The notes under the pieces: generated by a model
The model's database searches: none
Seen by the model: the letters and a program-made list of their open reading frames with translations, nothing else
What the model was told of the DNA's origin: nothing
Program-made: the position numbers and the translations under genes
Origin: CAZMMV01 sp964567475
Lineage (GTDB): Bacteria > Bacillota > Clostridia > Tissierellales > Tissierellaceae
Length of the DNA stretch: 19,322 nucleotides
Direction: 5' to 3'
Assembly (NCBI GenBank): GCA_964567475.1
Contig: CAZMMV010000026.1
Coordinates: 1 to 19,322, forward strand
In this document: positions 1 to 6,911 of the stretch, in pieces
Layout of the letters: each line of letters begins with the position of its first letter
Position numbering within the stretch: position 1 is the stretch's first letter

Positions 1-110
1 CTATGACTCAAGCTAGAGGAAGTTTTACTATGGATTTCTTAAGATATGATGAAGTACCTAGTAATATTGCAGAGAAAATCATAGAAGATGCTAAGATAGA
101 AAAAGAATAA
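1..110 (+). CDS. EF-G-family translation GTPase, C-terminal end only
   Basis: Only the last 35 codons are in the window, in frame from position 3 to the TAA at 108-110; the left edge cuts off the rest. The visible residues MTQARGSFTMDF and RYDEVP followed by an IAEKII helix match the end of EF-G domain V, which usually reads TQGRG-x-YTM with an xEVP segment. EF-G drives ribosomal translocation or, with RRF, ribosome recycling. Canonical fusA usually lies beside tuf in the str operon. This copy precedes ctsR and has the MTQARGSFTM variant, so I infer a stand-alone FusA2-like paralogue, though the fragment is too short to prove that. Confidence 0.8.
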   Translation, partial: MTQARGSFTMDFLRYDEVPSNIAEKIIEDAKIEKE

Positions 111-155
111 TAAATAATATAGACAATACTATGATTTTAAGATAGAATACATTCT

Positions 156-190
156 AAACATATTAATGTGTTCAAGATATGTTTTATTTT
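156..190 (+). terminator. weak candidate terminator after the EF-G-like gene
   Basis: An 8-bp inverted repeat (AAACATAT at 156-163, ATATGTTT at 177-184) has a 13-nt loop and is followed by TATTTT. The stem is entirely A/T apart from one C-G pair, so it would be weak. It is the only candidate between the EF-G-like gene and ctsR. Confidence 0.25.
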
Positions 191-219
191 ACAAAGCTAA
201 ATATTTATAGTAAGATTAG

Positions 220-254
220 TATTACAGTAAAATAAAATATTACAGTAAAATAAA
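220..254. repeat. tandem 18-bp-period AT-rich direct repeat
   Basis: The 17-bp string TATTACAGTAAAATAAA occurs twice without mismatch, at 220-236 and 238-254, a period of 18. It lies about 100 bp upstream of the ctsR start and just upstream of the best -10 element. It could be a regulator-binding or curvature element, or simple AT-rich slippage; the sequence does not decide this. Confidence 0.8.
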
Positions 255-283
255 GTGAAAATTTTTTAAAATAAAGTAAATAT

Positions 284-289
284 TATAAT
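284..289 (+). promoter_or_regulatory. candidate -10 element for the ctsR operon
   Basis: A perfect TATAAT lies 80 bp upstream of the ctsR start, but no good -35 is found 16-18 bp upstream (only an A/T run). An alternative is TTGCTT (297-302) with 16 bp to TATTTA (319-324), which would start transcription near 331, right at the CtsR operator. I cannot choose between them from sequence. Confidence 0.35.
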
Positions 290-326
290 AAATAAGTTGC
301 TTTAAATCAAAGGCAACTTATTTATT
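287..326. other. 14-bp perfect inverted repeat upstream of the CtsR box
   Basis: AATAAATAAGTTGC (287-300) is perfectly complementary to 313-326, with a 12-nt loop. No T-run follows on the + strand (the next bases are AGGGGGAAGG), so it does not look like an ordinary intrinsic terminator. It overlaps the candidate ctsR promoter elements and ends 9 bp before the CtsR operator. It may be an operator for a second regulator or a 5' mRNA hairpin. Confidence 0.6.
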
Positions 327-334
327 AGGGGGAA

Positions 335-368
335 GGGCAAAGAAAGTCAAAGGCGGAGGAAGGTCAAA
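335..368 (+). promoter_or_regulatory. CtsR operator heptads around the ctsR ribosome binding site
   Basis: GGGCAAA (335-341), a GAA spacer and AGTCAAA (345-351) match the known CtsR operator of two (A/G)GTCAAA heptads separated by three bases, with one mismatch in the first heptad. A third, perfect heptad GGTCAAA lies at 362-368, ending just before the ATG. The Shine-Dalgarno GGAGGAAGG (355-363) sits between heptads 2 and 3. This supports autorepression of the operon by CtsR with release on heat or protein-damage stress, as known in B. subtilis. The third heptad is off the usual 10-bp spacing, so its use is inferred. Confidence 0.85.
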
Positions 369-830
369 ATGTCAGGATTAACTAATATCATAGAAAGATT
401 TATCAAAGAATTATTAAAAGAAGCAGAAGATGGCATTATAGAAATACAAAGGAATGAATTAGCAGAACACTTTGAGTGTGCTCCTTCACAGATAAATTAT
501 GTACTAACTACCCGGTTTACTCCCTATATGGGATATTATATAGAGAGTAGAAGGGGTGGCGGTGGGTATATAAAGATAGTAAAAGTGGGTATAGATAGTA
601 ACGAAGACATTAGTAATATAATTATTGAAACCATAGGAGAAGGAATTACTAAAAATAAAGCCTATCAAATAATCAATACTTTTGAAGAAGAAGGAATAAT
701 AAGTGAAAGAGAAAGAGACATAATAAAAGCAGCCATAGGAGATAGAGCTATATCAAATACAGACTATAATAATAGAAATAAATTAAGGGCTGATATTTTA
801 AAAAACATATTACTAATTCTTGCTAAATAG
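369..830 (+). CDS. ctsR: CtsR, class III heat-shock repressor
   Basis: The 153-residue length is typical of CtsR. CtsR is a dimeric winged-helix repressor of clpC, clpP, clpE and its own operon. The N-terminal half carries the HTH (about residues 27-50, with LAEHF and PSQINYVL) and the wing RRGGGGYIKI at 61-70. The four-glycine loop (63-66) is the element described as the intrinsic temperature sensor in B. subtilis CtsR. The C-terminal helices (about 75-153) form the second domain. The start is ATG at 369 with GGAGGAAGG 5 bp upstream. It is first in the ctsR-mcsA-mcsB-clpC operon, with only 11 bp before mcsA, and has a CtsR operator directly upstream, so it should control itself. Confidence 0.97.
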   Translation: MSGLTNIIERFIKELLKEAEDGIIEIQRNELAEHFECAPSQINYVLTTRFTPYMGYYIESRRGGGGYIKIVKVGIDSNEDISNIIIETIGEGITKNKAYQIINTFEEEGIISERERDIIKAAIGDRAISNTDYNNRNKLRADILKNILLILAK

Positions 831-841
831 GAGGTTAAATT

Positions 842-1357
842 ATGTTATGTGAATCTTGTAATAAGAATAAGGCTACAATACATTATACAAAGATAATAAA
901 TGGAAAAGCTAAAGAAAGACATTTATGTTCAGATTGTGCTAAAGAAAGTGATGATTTGGACTTTAATTTTACATTACCTTTTCATAAAATATTTACTGGA
1001 CTTTTACAGTCCATAAGTGATGTAGAGGAAGACAATCAAAAACTGAAAAGCATCAACTGTCCACAGTGTGGTCTTGACTATAGACAATTTATGAATACTG
1101 GAAAATTTGGATGTGAGAAATGTTATGAAGTATATAAAGAGGATATAAATTCTCTTTTAAAAGATATACATGGGCATAATGAACATAAGGGAAAGTTTCC
1201 TAAAAGGCTTAAAGGTAAGATTCTTAAAAAAAGAGAGATTGATCTTTTAAAAGAAGAACTTAGAGAATCTATAGAAATAGAGGACTTTGAAAAATCTGCA
1301 ATCTTAAGAGATAAAATTAAAAAGATTAAAGATAAGATTGAAAGCTGTGAGGAGTGA
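842..1357 (+). CDS. mcsA: McsA, zinc-binding activator of the McsB arginine kinase
   Basis: The protein has 171 residues. Eight cysteines form two four-cysteine sets: C3, C6, C29, C32 and C73, C76, C91, C94. This is the metal-binding architecture of McsA. A UVR-type helical domain lies at about residues 131-168 (ending RDKIKKIKDKIE) and is similar to the UVR segment of ClpC in this window. McsA binds and activates the kinase McsB and takes part in handing substrates to ClpC. The start is ATG at 842 with AGGAGG 7 bp upstream. Its last codons supply the ribosome binding site of mcsB (GAGGAG at 1349-1354), so the two are translated in close succession. Confidence 0.96.
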   Translation: MLCESCNKNKATIHYTKIINGKAKERHLCSDCAKESDDLDFNFTLPFHKIFTGLLQSISDVEEDNQKLKSINCPQCGLDYRQFMNTGKFGCEKCYEVYKEDINSLLKDIHGHNEHKGKFPKRLKGKILKKREIDLLKEELRESIEIEDFEKSAILRDKIKKIKDKIESCEE

Positions 1358-1362
1358 TTAAA

Positions 1363-2394
1363 ATGACTAAATGGCTAGAATCTACAGGTGAGGAAGAAGA
1401 TATAGTAGTTAGCACTAGATTTAGAATTGCAAGGAATATAGGCAAATATAAATTTCCTAATTTTATAGATTTAGAAGAATCAGAAGCTATAACAGGAGAA
1501 ATCTTGGATGCTATGAAAGATAATAAGGAAGATTATAAGTTTTACAGAACAAAAGATTTAAATCCTTTAGAAAAAAATATATTTATAGAAGAACATTTAA
1601 TAAGTCCTAGTCTTGTAAAATGTGAAGATTATAGTAGTTTTCTTTTAAGAAAAGATGAAAAAGTAACCATAATGATTAATGAAGAAGATCATATAAGAGT
1701 TCAAGTTATTTTACCAGGATTAAATATTGAAAATAGCTGGGAAATAACATCTGAAATAGATGACTTACTAGAAGATAAAATAGATTATGCTTTTCATGAG
1801 CAATTTGGTTATTTGACATCTTGTCCAACTAATGTAGGTACAGGACTGAGGGCTTCAGTTATGCTTCATCTTCCTGGTCTAGTAATGACAGGTCAAATAA
1901 ATACTATTATGGAAGGATTAACAAAGATAGGTTTAACTGTAAGGGGCTTGTATGGTGAAGGTTCCAAATCTTTAGGTGATCTTTTTCAGATATCTAATCA
2001 AACAACAATAGGAGAAAAAGAAGAAGATATTATAAAAAGATTAGATAGGATAGTTCATCAAATAGTAAACAGAGAAAGAAATACTAGAGAATATATTTTA
2101 AATAAGAATAATATAAATTTAAATGATAGAATTTCTAGGTCTTTGGGTATATTACACTATAGCAAATTGATGAGTACTAATGAAGCTATGTCTCATCTTT
2201 CTAATATAAAATTAGGTACAGATATTGGAATAATAGGAAATATAAATTCAAAAGATATTGTTAAGTTAATGATAGAAATACAGCCAGCTAGTTTGCAAAA
2301 AGACTTATACAAAGAACTAAATAAGGAAAGAATAAATATTATTCGGGCTGATAAAATAAGAGAAAAATTGACGAGTTTGGAGGGTAAAGAATAA
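1363..2394 (+). CDS. mcsB: McsB, protein-arginine kinase
   Basis: This ATP:guanido phosphotransferase-fold enzyme phosphorylates arginine side chains, including those of CtsR, and the phospho-arginine acts as a degradation tag read by ClpC. Visible family motifs are STRFRIARN near the N terminus, NEEDHIRVQ, the phosphagen-kinase signature CPTNVGTG followed by RASVMLHLPGL, and RGLYGEGSKS. I place the start at ATG 1363 (343 aa), because GAGGAG (1349-1354) is 8 bp upstream; the GTG at 1354 overlaps that site and would add only three residues. At the C terminus the expected phospho-arginine receptor motif RDxxRA appears degenerate (INIIRA, 324-329). The stop codon abuts the clpC ATG with no spacer, suggesting translational coupling. 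Confidence 0.96.
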   Translation: MTKWLESTGEEEDIVVSTRFRIARNIGKYKFPNFIDLEESEAITGEILDAMKDNKEDYKFYRTKDLNPLEKNIFIEEHLISPSLVKCEDYSSFLLRKDEKVTIMINEEDHIRVQVILPGLNIENSWEITSEIDDLLEDKIDYAFHEQFGYLTSCPTNVGTGLRASVMLHLPGLVMTGQINTIMEGLTKIGLTVRGLYGEGSKSLGDLFQISNQTTIGEKEEDIIKRLDRIVHQIVNRERNTREYILNKNNINLNDRISRSLGILHYSKLMSTNEAMSHLSNIKLGTDIGIIGNINSKDIVKLMIEIQPASLQKDLYKELNKERINIIRADKIREKLTSLEGKE

Positions 2395-4824
2395 ATGGCT
2401 ATGTTTGGAAGATTTACAGAAAAAGCACAAAGAGCAATATTATTATCCCAAGAAGAAGCAAAGGGACTAAAACATAATTATGTTGGTACGGAGCACTTAC
2501 TTTTGGGACTAATAGGCGAAGAAGATGGAGTAGCTAGTAAGGCATTATTAGGATCTAATGTTACATTAGATGATGCAAGAGAAGAAGTTATTGATTCTAT
2601 AGGCCAAGGGGACTATAGTGCAGATATTTTAGGATTTACACCTAGAACTAAAAGAATTTTTGAACTAGGTTTTTTAGAAGCTAGAAAATTGGGACACAAT
2701 TATGTTGGTACAGAGCACTTACTTTTAGGTTTAATAGCTGAAGGTGAGGGAGTGGCCATAGTTATATTACAAAAGCTAGGCGTAGATATAAACAATTTAA
2801 AACAACTAGTCTTAGGTATGATAACAGAAACAAGTTCAAAGCAAGTAGTAAATAAAAAAGAAGGTGAGGAAAAGACACCTAATTTAGCTAAATATAGTAT
2901 AGATTTAAATAAATTAGCAGAGGCAGGGAAAATAGATCCTGTAATAGGAAGAATGAAAGAAATAGAAAGAGTAATTCAAGTATTAAGTAGAAGAACTAAA
3001 AATAATCCAGTGTTAATCGGAGAGCCTGGAGTAGGTAAAACTGCCATAGCAGAAGGTTTAGCTCAAAAAATAGTAGAAGGAAATATACCTGAGATTATTA
3101 AAGACAAAAAAGTAGTTACATTAGATCTTCCTGGTATGTTGGCAGGTGCAAAATACAGAGGAGAGTTTGAAGAAAGACTAAAATCTGTAATGGAAGAATT
3201 AAAAGAAGCAGGAGATATAATATTATTTATAGACGAACTTCATACCATAGTAGGGGCAGGAGCAGCTGAAGGAGCTATAGATGCTTCTAATATATTGAAA
3301 CCAGTACTTGCTAGAGGAGAATTACAAATAGTAGGAGCTACTACTATTGATGAATATAGAAAGTATATAGAAAAAGATTCAGCTTTAGAGAGAAGATTGC
3401 AAACTATTATGGTTGAAGAACCTAATATAGAAGATACCATAAATATATTAAAAGGCCTAAGAGATAAATACGAGGCTCATCATAGAGTTAAGATAACAGA
3501 TGAAGCCATAGAAGCAGCAGCAGAACTTTCAAGTAGATATATATCTGATAGATTTTTACCAGATAAGGCTATAGATTTAATAGATGAAGCTGCATCTATG
3601 ATTAGAATAAAGTCATATATTGCTCCAGATGATTTAAAAGATTTAGAGGAAAAATTAGAAAATTTACTTCAAGAAAAAGAAGAAGCAATAAATACACAAA
3701 ACTATGAGAAAGCAGCAAATATAAGGGATGAAGAAAAGAAAATAAAAGAAGATCTAGAAAACAATAAAACAAAATGGGAAAAAGAAAAACAGAATGCAAA
3801 CATGGTAGTCAAGTATGAGGAAATTGCAGAAATTGTTTCCGATTGGACAGGAGTGCCTGTTACAAAAATGACTACAGAAGAAAGTGAAAAACTTTTAAAC
3901 TTAGAAGAAATTCTAGGTAAAAAGGTAATTGGTCAAAGGCAAGGGATAAGAGCAGTGTCTAGTGCAGTTAGAAGGTCCAGAGTGGGGCTTAAAGATCCTG
4001 ACAAGCCGGTAGGTAGCTTTATTTTCGTAGGACCTACAGGAGTCGGTAAAACCTATCTAGCTAAATCTTTGGCAGAAACATTATTTGGTGATGAAGAAGC
4101 TATGATTAGAATAGACATGAGTGAATATATGGAGAAACATTCAGTTTCTAGACTTATAGGTTCACCACCTGGATATGTTGGATATGATGAAGGCGGACAA
4201 TTAACCGAAGCTGTAAGAAGAAAGCCATATGCTGTAGTATTATTTGATGAAATAGAAAAAGCCCATCCAGATGTATTTAATATGCTATTACAGATACTAG
4301 ATGATGGAAGGTTAACAGATTCAAAAGGTAGAACTGTAAACTTTAAAAATACAGTAATCATTATGACGTCTAATGTGGGAGCCACATCTATTAAAAAACA
4401 AAATGTACTAGGCTTTAGTGCAGGAGTAGAAGAAAATGTTGAAGAATATGAAAGAATGAAGGAAATCATAACTGACGAATTAAAAAGAACATTTAGACCA
4501 GAGTTTTTAAATAGATTAGATGAAGTAATAGTATTTCATAGTTTAGAACAAGATCATATAAAAGAAATAGTGGAAATAATGATAAAAGATCTTGAAAAAC
4601 GACTTTTAAATATGGATATTAAAATTAAAGTTACAGATAAGACAAAAGAATATATTAGCAACAAGGGTTTTGATTCCACTTATGGTGCAAGACCACTAGA
4701 AAGAACTATAAGAAGAATGATAGAAGATGAATTAGCAGAAGAAATATTAAAAGAAAACATATCAAAAAAAGACACTATAATAATAGACTATATAGATGAT
4801 AAATTAAAATTTAAGGTTGAATAG
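2395..4824 (+). CDS. clpC: ClpC, Hsp100 AAA+ unfoldase
   Basis: The 809 residues are normal for ClpC. ClpC hexamers unfold tagged or adaptor-bound proteins and thread them into ClpP in the cytoplasm. Domains in order are a double Clp-N repeat (about 4-72 and 79-145, each with HNYVGTEHLLLGLI), AAA1 with Walker A GEPGVGKTA (209-217), Walker B ILFIDE (276-281) and arginine-finger region ERR (332-334), and a UVR/middle domain at about 415-465. AAA2 follows with Walker A GPTGVGKT (546-553), Walker B VVLFDE (614-619), the ClpP-contact loop LGF (672-674) and sensor-2 GARP (764-767). The start is ATG 2395 with GGAGGG about 10 bp upstream. It is last in the CtsR-controlled operon, and no key residue is missing. 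Confidence 0.98.
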   Translation: MAMFGRFTEKAQRAILLSQEEAKGLKHNYVGTEHLLLGLIGEEDGVASKALLGSNVTLDDAREEVIDSIGQGDYSADILGFTPRTKRIFELGFLEARKLGHNYVGTEHLLLGLIAEGEGVAIVILQKLGVDINNLKQLVLGMITETSSKQVVNKKEGEEKTPNLAKYSIDLNKLAEAGKIDPVIGRMKEIERVIQVLSRRTKNNPVLIGEPGVGKTAIAEGLAQKIVEGNIPEIIKDKKVVTLDLPGMLAGAKYRGEFEERLKSVMEELKEAGDIILFIDELHTIVGAGAAEGAIDASNILKPVLARGELQIVGATTIDEYRKYIEKDSALERRLQTIMVEEPNIEDTINILKGLRDKYEAHHRVKITDEAIEAAAELSSRYISDRFLPDKAIDLIDEAASMIRIKSYIAPDDLKDLEEKLENLLQEKEEAINTQNYEKAANIRDEEKKIKEDLENNKTKWEKEKQNANMVVKYEEIAEIVSDWTGVPVTKMTTEESEKLLNLEEILGKKVIGQRQGIRAVSSAVRRSRVGLKDPDKPVGSFIFVGPTGVGKTYLAKSLAETLFGDEEAMIRIDMSEYMEKHSVSRLIGSPPGYVGYDEGGQLTEAVRRKPYAVVLFDEIEKAHPDVFNMLLQILDDGRLTDSKGRTVNFKNTVIIMTSNVGATSIKKQNVLGFSAGVEENVEEYERMKEIITDELKRTFRPEFLNRLDEVIVFHSLEQDHIKEIVEIMIKDLEKRLLNMDIKIKVTDKTKEYISNKGFDSTYGARPLERTIRRMIEDELAEEILKENISKKDTIIIDYIDDKLKFKVE

Positions 4825-4834
4825 TTAAATAAAC

Positions 4835-4867
4835 ATAGAGAAGAGTCCAGGACTCTTCTCTATTTAT
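4835..4867 (+). terminator. strong hairpin between clpC and radA
   Basis: Two 14-nt arms (4835-4848 and 4850-4863) are perfectly complementary around a single A, including CCTGG-type central pairs. The following T-run is short (TTTAT), and the radA ribosome binding site starts at once (GGGAGTGG at 4868). It is probably the clpC operon terminator, perhaps leaky so that radA is partly read through. Confidence 0.7.
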
Positions 4868-4879
4868 GGGAGTGGTCAT

Positions 4880-6253
4880 ATGAAGAAAAAAGTACTATAT
4901 GTATGTGAAGAATGTGGTTATCAAACCGGTGGTTACCTAGGAAAATGTCCTCAATGTAATACCTGGGGCAGTATAAAAGAAGAAGTAATAGACAAGAAAG
5001 CACAAGGCAATAAAGAAAGAAACATAGATAGAAAACCTATACAAAGATTAAATGAAGTTGTATCAACTAATAGTGATAGAATAACTACTAGCATAAATGA
5101 ATTTAATAGGGTTATGGGAGGTGGTATAGTAAAAGATTCAATAACTATACTAGCTGCAAAACCTGGGGCAGGTAAATCAACATTACTGATGCAAGTCGCA
5201 AATGATTTAGCATCTATAGGCCATAAAGTTTTATATGCATCAGGAGAAGAAAGCGAGTCTCAGATCAAGAGTAGAGCAGATAGAGTTACAGAAAAAATTC
5301 ATTCTAATGTATGGGTTATGTCTGACAATAGCATGGACAATGTTCTATGGAATATAAAAAATATAGATCCAGATATAATTGTTGTTGATAGTATACAAAC
5401 ATTTATTTTAGATGAATTTCCAGCTTCTAGAGCAGGTTCTCCTACTCAAACTATGGAGTGTGCCAATGCATTGGTAAATGTAGCAAAAAATCAAGGCAGA
5501 CCTAGGGCAGTAATACTAGTGGGACAAATGACAAAAGAAGATGAAATGGCAGGGGTTAGAGCATTAGAACATTTAGTTGACACCGTACTAATTATAGAAG
5601 GAGAAAGTGGAGAAGAATTAAGAACTTTACTAACAACTAAAAACAGATATGGTTCCACAGGGGAAATGGGATTCTTTTATATTACTGATAAGGGAATGAT
5701 CTCCATAGATAATCCTTCAGAATATTTTATGACTACTAGAGAACAAAATAGCAATGTACCAGGGAGTTCTATCACAGTTGTTAGAGAAGGAACAAGACCT
5801 ATTATATTAGAAATAGAATCCTTAGTATCACCATCTTTTACACCATACCCATCCAGAATAGGAGAATGCTTAAAAAGAGAACAACTCAATACATTAGTAT
5901 CTATTATAGAAGAAAGAGCTAGTATAAAGCTATATGATAAAAATGTAGTTATCAAAACTACTGGAGGAATAAAATTAAAAGAGCAGGCTTCAAACTTAGC
6001 AGTACTAACAAGCATAGCCTCTTCTGTTAAAGGAAAGGGCATAGCAAATGACACTGTCTTTATAGCAGATGTAGGCCTTACTGGTGAATTAAAAAGAGTC
6101 CCATCTCTTGAAGTAAGATTAAGAGAATTGGATAGAATGGGATTTAAAAGAGCATATGTAGCACCAAATAGTGGAAAAGGAATTAAAACTAAAAATCTAA
6201 AAATAATAGAATCTAAAACATTAAAAGATGTAATTAACCATGTTTTCAATTAG
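4880..6253 (+). CDS. radA: RadA/Sms, DNA repair and branch-migration ATPase
   Basis: The 457 residues match the RadA family. RadA is a RecA-like DnaB-type helicase that helps process recombination intermediates. It has a four-cysteine zinc finger (C9, C12, C23, C26), a RecA-fold ATPase with P-loop PGAGKST (95-101), Walker B DIIVVDS (165-171), the RadA signature KNRYG (254-258; usually KNRFG), and a C-terminal Lon-protease-like domain (about 285-457, with ADVGLTGELKRV). Odd points are that the P-loop starts AAK instead of the usual GGD, and that the usual VGHVTKEG segment reads VGQMTKED. The start is ATG 4880 with GGGAGTGG 5 bp upstream. In many Firmicutes disA follows radA; here a terminator does. 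Confidence 0.93.
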   Translation: MKKKVLYVCEECGYQTGGYLGKCPQCNTWGSIKEEVIDKKAQGNKERNIDRKPIQRLNEVVSTNSDRITTSINEFNRVMGGGIVKDSITILAAKPGAGKSTLLMQVANDLASIGHKVLYASGEESESQIKSRADRVTEKIHSNVWVMSDNSMDNVLWNIKNIDPDIIVVDSIQTFILDEFPASRAGSPTQTMECANALVNVAKNQGRPRAVILVGQMTKEDEMAGVRALEHLVDTVLIIEGESGEELRTLLTTKNRYGSTGEMGFFYITDKGMISIDNPSEYFMTTREQNSNVPGSSITVVREGTRPIILEIESLVSPSFTPYPSRIGECLKREQLNTLVSIIEERASIKLYDKNVVIKTTGGIKLKEQASNLAVLTSIASSVKGKGIANDTVFIADVGLTGELKRVPSLEVRLRELDRMGFKRAYVAPNSGKGIKTKNLKIIESKTLKDVINHVFN

Positions 6254-6256
6254 ATA

Positions 6257-6300
6257 AATATGGGCTACTAAGTATAGCCCATATTAACTAATTGTTTATT
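6257..6300. terminator. bidirectional terminator between radA and the reverse gene
   Basis: The 11-bp perfect stem AATATGGGCTA (6257-6267) / TAGCCCATATT (6275-6285) has a 7-nt loop. T-rich sequence follows on the + strand (AACTAATTGTTTATTTT). It lies between two convergent genes, radA ending at 6253 and the reverse gene ending at 6296, so it can serve both. Confidence 0.85.
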
Positions 6301-6712
6301 TTAAACTAAACAAACCTAAAGTTTTGATAATATCATACTCTTTATTTAATATACTGTCTAAATTGAGATCTAAAGTATTAGATAAAGCTGCTAAATAAAA
6401 GATATAAGATCCTATTTCTTTATCAATAACTTCCCTACATTCCTCACATAGGTTACCTTCTACATGGCTTTTTACAGAATCTCTTATTTCTTTAAATGAT
6501 TCCTTGTTATAATCTTGTCTAGTTCCATGTACAGATATACATCCACAAGATGTAACTGATTTTGCCACTGCTCTATTGATACGTGAATTATACTCATCAA
6601 GTTTTGTCATTATATCTAATATACTCTTATGTCTTATAAGAACTTCATCTACTTGTTCTTGAAAATTATTGCATAGAAATTTATTATTTTGATTATTCAT
6701 ATTGCTATTCAT
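6296..6712 (-). CDS. conserved small cysteine protein (DUF1573-type annotation, MazG-like helices)
   Basis: The function is not known to me. It has 138 residues, mostly helical, starting at ATG 6712 with AGGAG 7 bp upstream and its own consensus promoter. It has a CGC at 56-58 and a CEEC at 89-92, four cysteines that could bind a metal. The last third (about 94-133; EIGSYIFYLAALSNTLDLNL, then SILNKEY) resembles the C-terminal helices of MazG-like nucleotide pyrophosphohydrolases. I recall similar clostridial proteins annotated as DUF1573 because of the TSCGC segment, but I cannot check this. It is on the opposite strand to every other gene here, occupies the place where disA lies in B. subtilis, and is divergent from carD. 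Confidence 0.8.
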   Translation of the reverse strand: MNSNMNNQNNKFLCNNFQEQVDEVLIRHKSILDIMTKLDEYNSRINRAVAKSVTSCGCISVHGTRQDYNKESFKEIRDSVKSHVEGNLCEECREVIDKEIGSYIFYLAALSNTLDLNLDSILNKEYDIIKTLGLFSLK

Positions 6713-6758
6713 ATTTTCACTCCTGTCAAAGAAATTATTTAATATATGTTATATTTTA

Positions 6759-6788
6759 ATTATACTTATGAGGACAAGTAGTTGTCAA
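6759..6788 (-). promoter_or_regulatory. consensus sigma-A promoter for the reverse gene
   Basis: On the minus strand TTGACA (6788-6783) is followed after 18 bp by TATAAT (6764-6759). Both hexamers are perfect. The transcription start would fall near 6752, about 40 nt before the ATG at 6712. Confidence 0.85.
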
Positions 6789-6806
6789 ATATTTCTAGCG
6801 TGTTTT

Positions 6807-6824
6807 AAGAAAAAGAATTTTCTT
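6807..6824. promoter_or_regulatory. inverted repeat between divergent promoters
   Basis: AAGAAAA (6807-6813) and TTTTCTT (6818-6824) form a 7-bp inverted repeat with a 4-bp spacer. It lies between the back-to-back -35 boxes at 6783-6788 and 6847-6852. It is a possible shared operator, but in AT-rich DNA such a repeat can arise by chance. Confidence 0.3.
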
Positions 6825-6846
6825 GAAAAGAAATACTGAAAAATAG

Positions 6847-6876
6847 TTGACAATAAGAATAGGTCTATGATAAAAT
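6847..6876 (+). promoter_or_regulatory. promoter P1 for carD
   Basis: TTGACA (6847-6852), an 18-bp spacer and TAAAAT (6871-6876), with an extended -10 TGA directly before it (6868-6870). The transcript would start near 6883, 60 nt before the carD ATG. Confidence 0.8.
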
Positions 6877-6882
6877 ATAAAC

Positions 6883-6911
6883 TTTACTTTTTGGGTATAT
6901 TATTGTATAAT
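6883..6911 (+). promoter_or_regulatory. candidate second promoter P2 for carD
   Basis: TTTACT (6883-6888), a 17-bp spacer and a perfect TATAAT (6906-6911). The transcript would start near 6918, 25 nt before the ATG, just upstream of the GGAGG site. Together with P1 this suggests strong constitutive expression. Confidence 0.55.

Noticed and set aside
1354..1362. GTG start for mcsB overlapping the mcsA stop
   Set aside because: It overlaps the Shine-Dalgarno GAGGAG; ATG 1363 has the correct 8-bp spacing.
3240..4469. Long minus-strand open frames inside clpC
   Set aside because: They mirror the strongly biased codons of clpC, have no ribosome binding sites and give low-complexity translations; ClpC on the + strand explains the region.
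5677..6249. 190-codon minus-strand frame over the end of radA
   Set aside because: It is antisense to the conserved RadA C-terminal domain, with no start signal; a by-product of AT-rich codon use.
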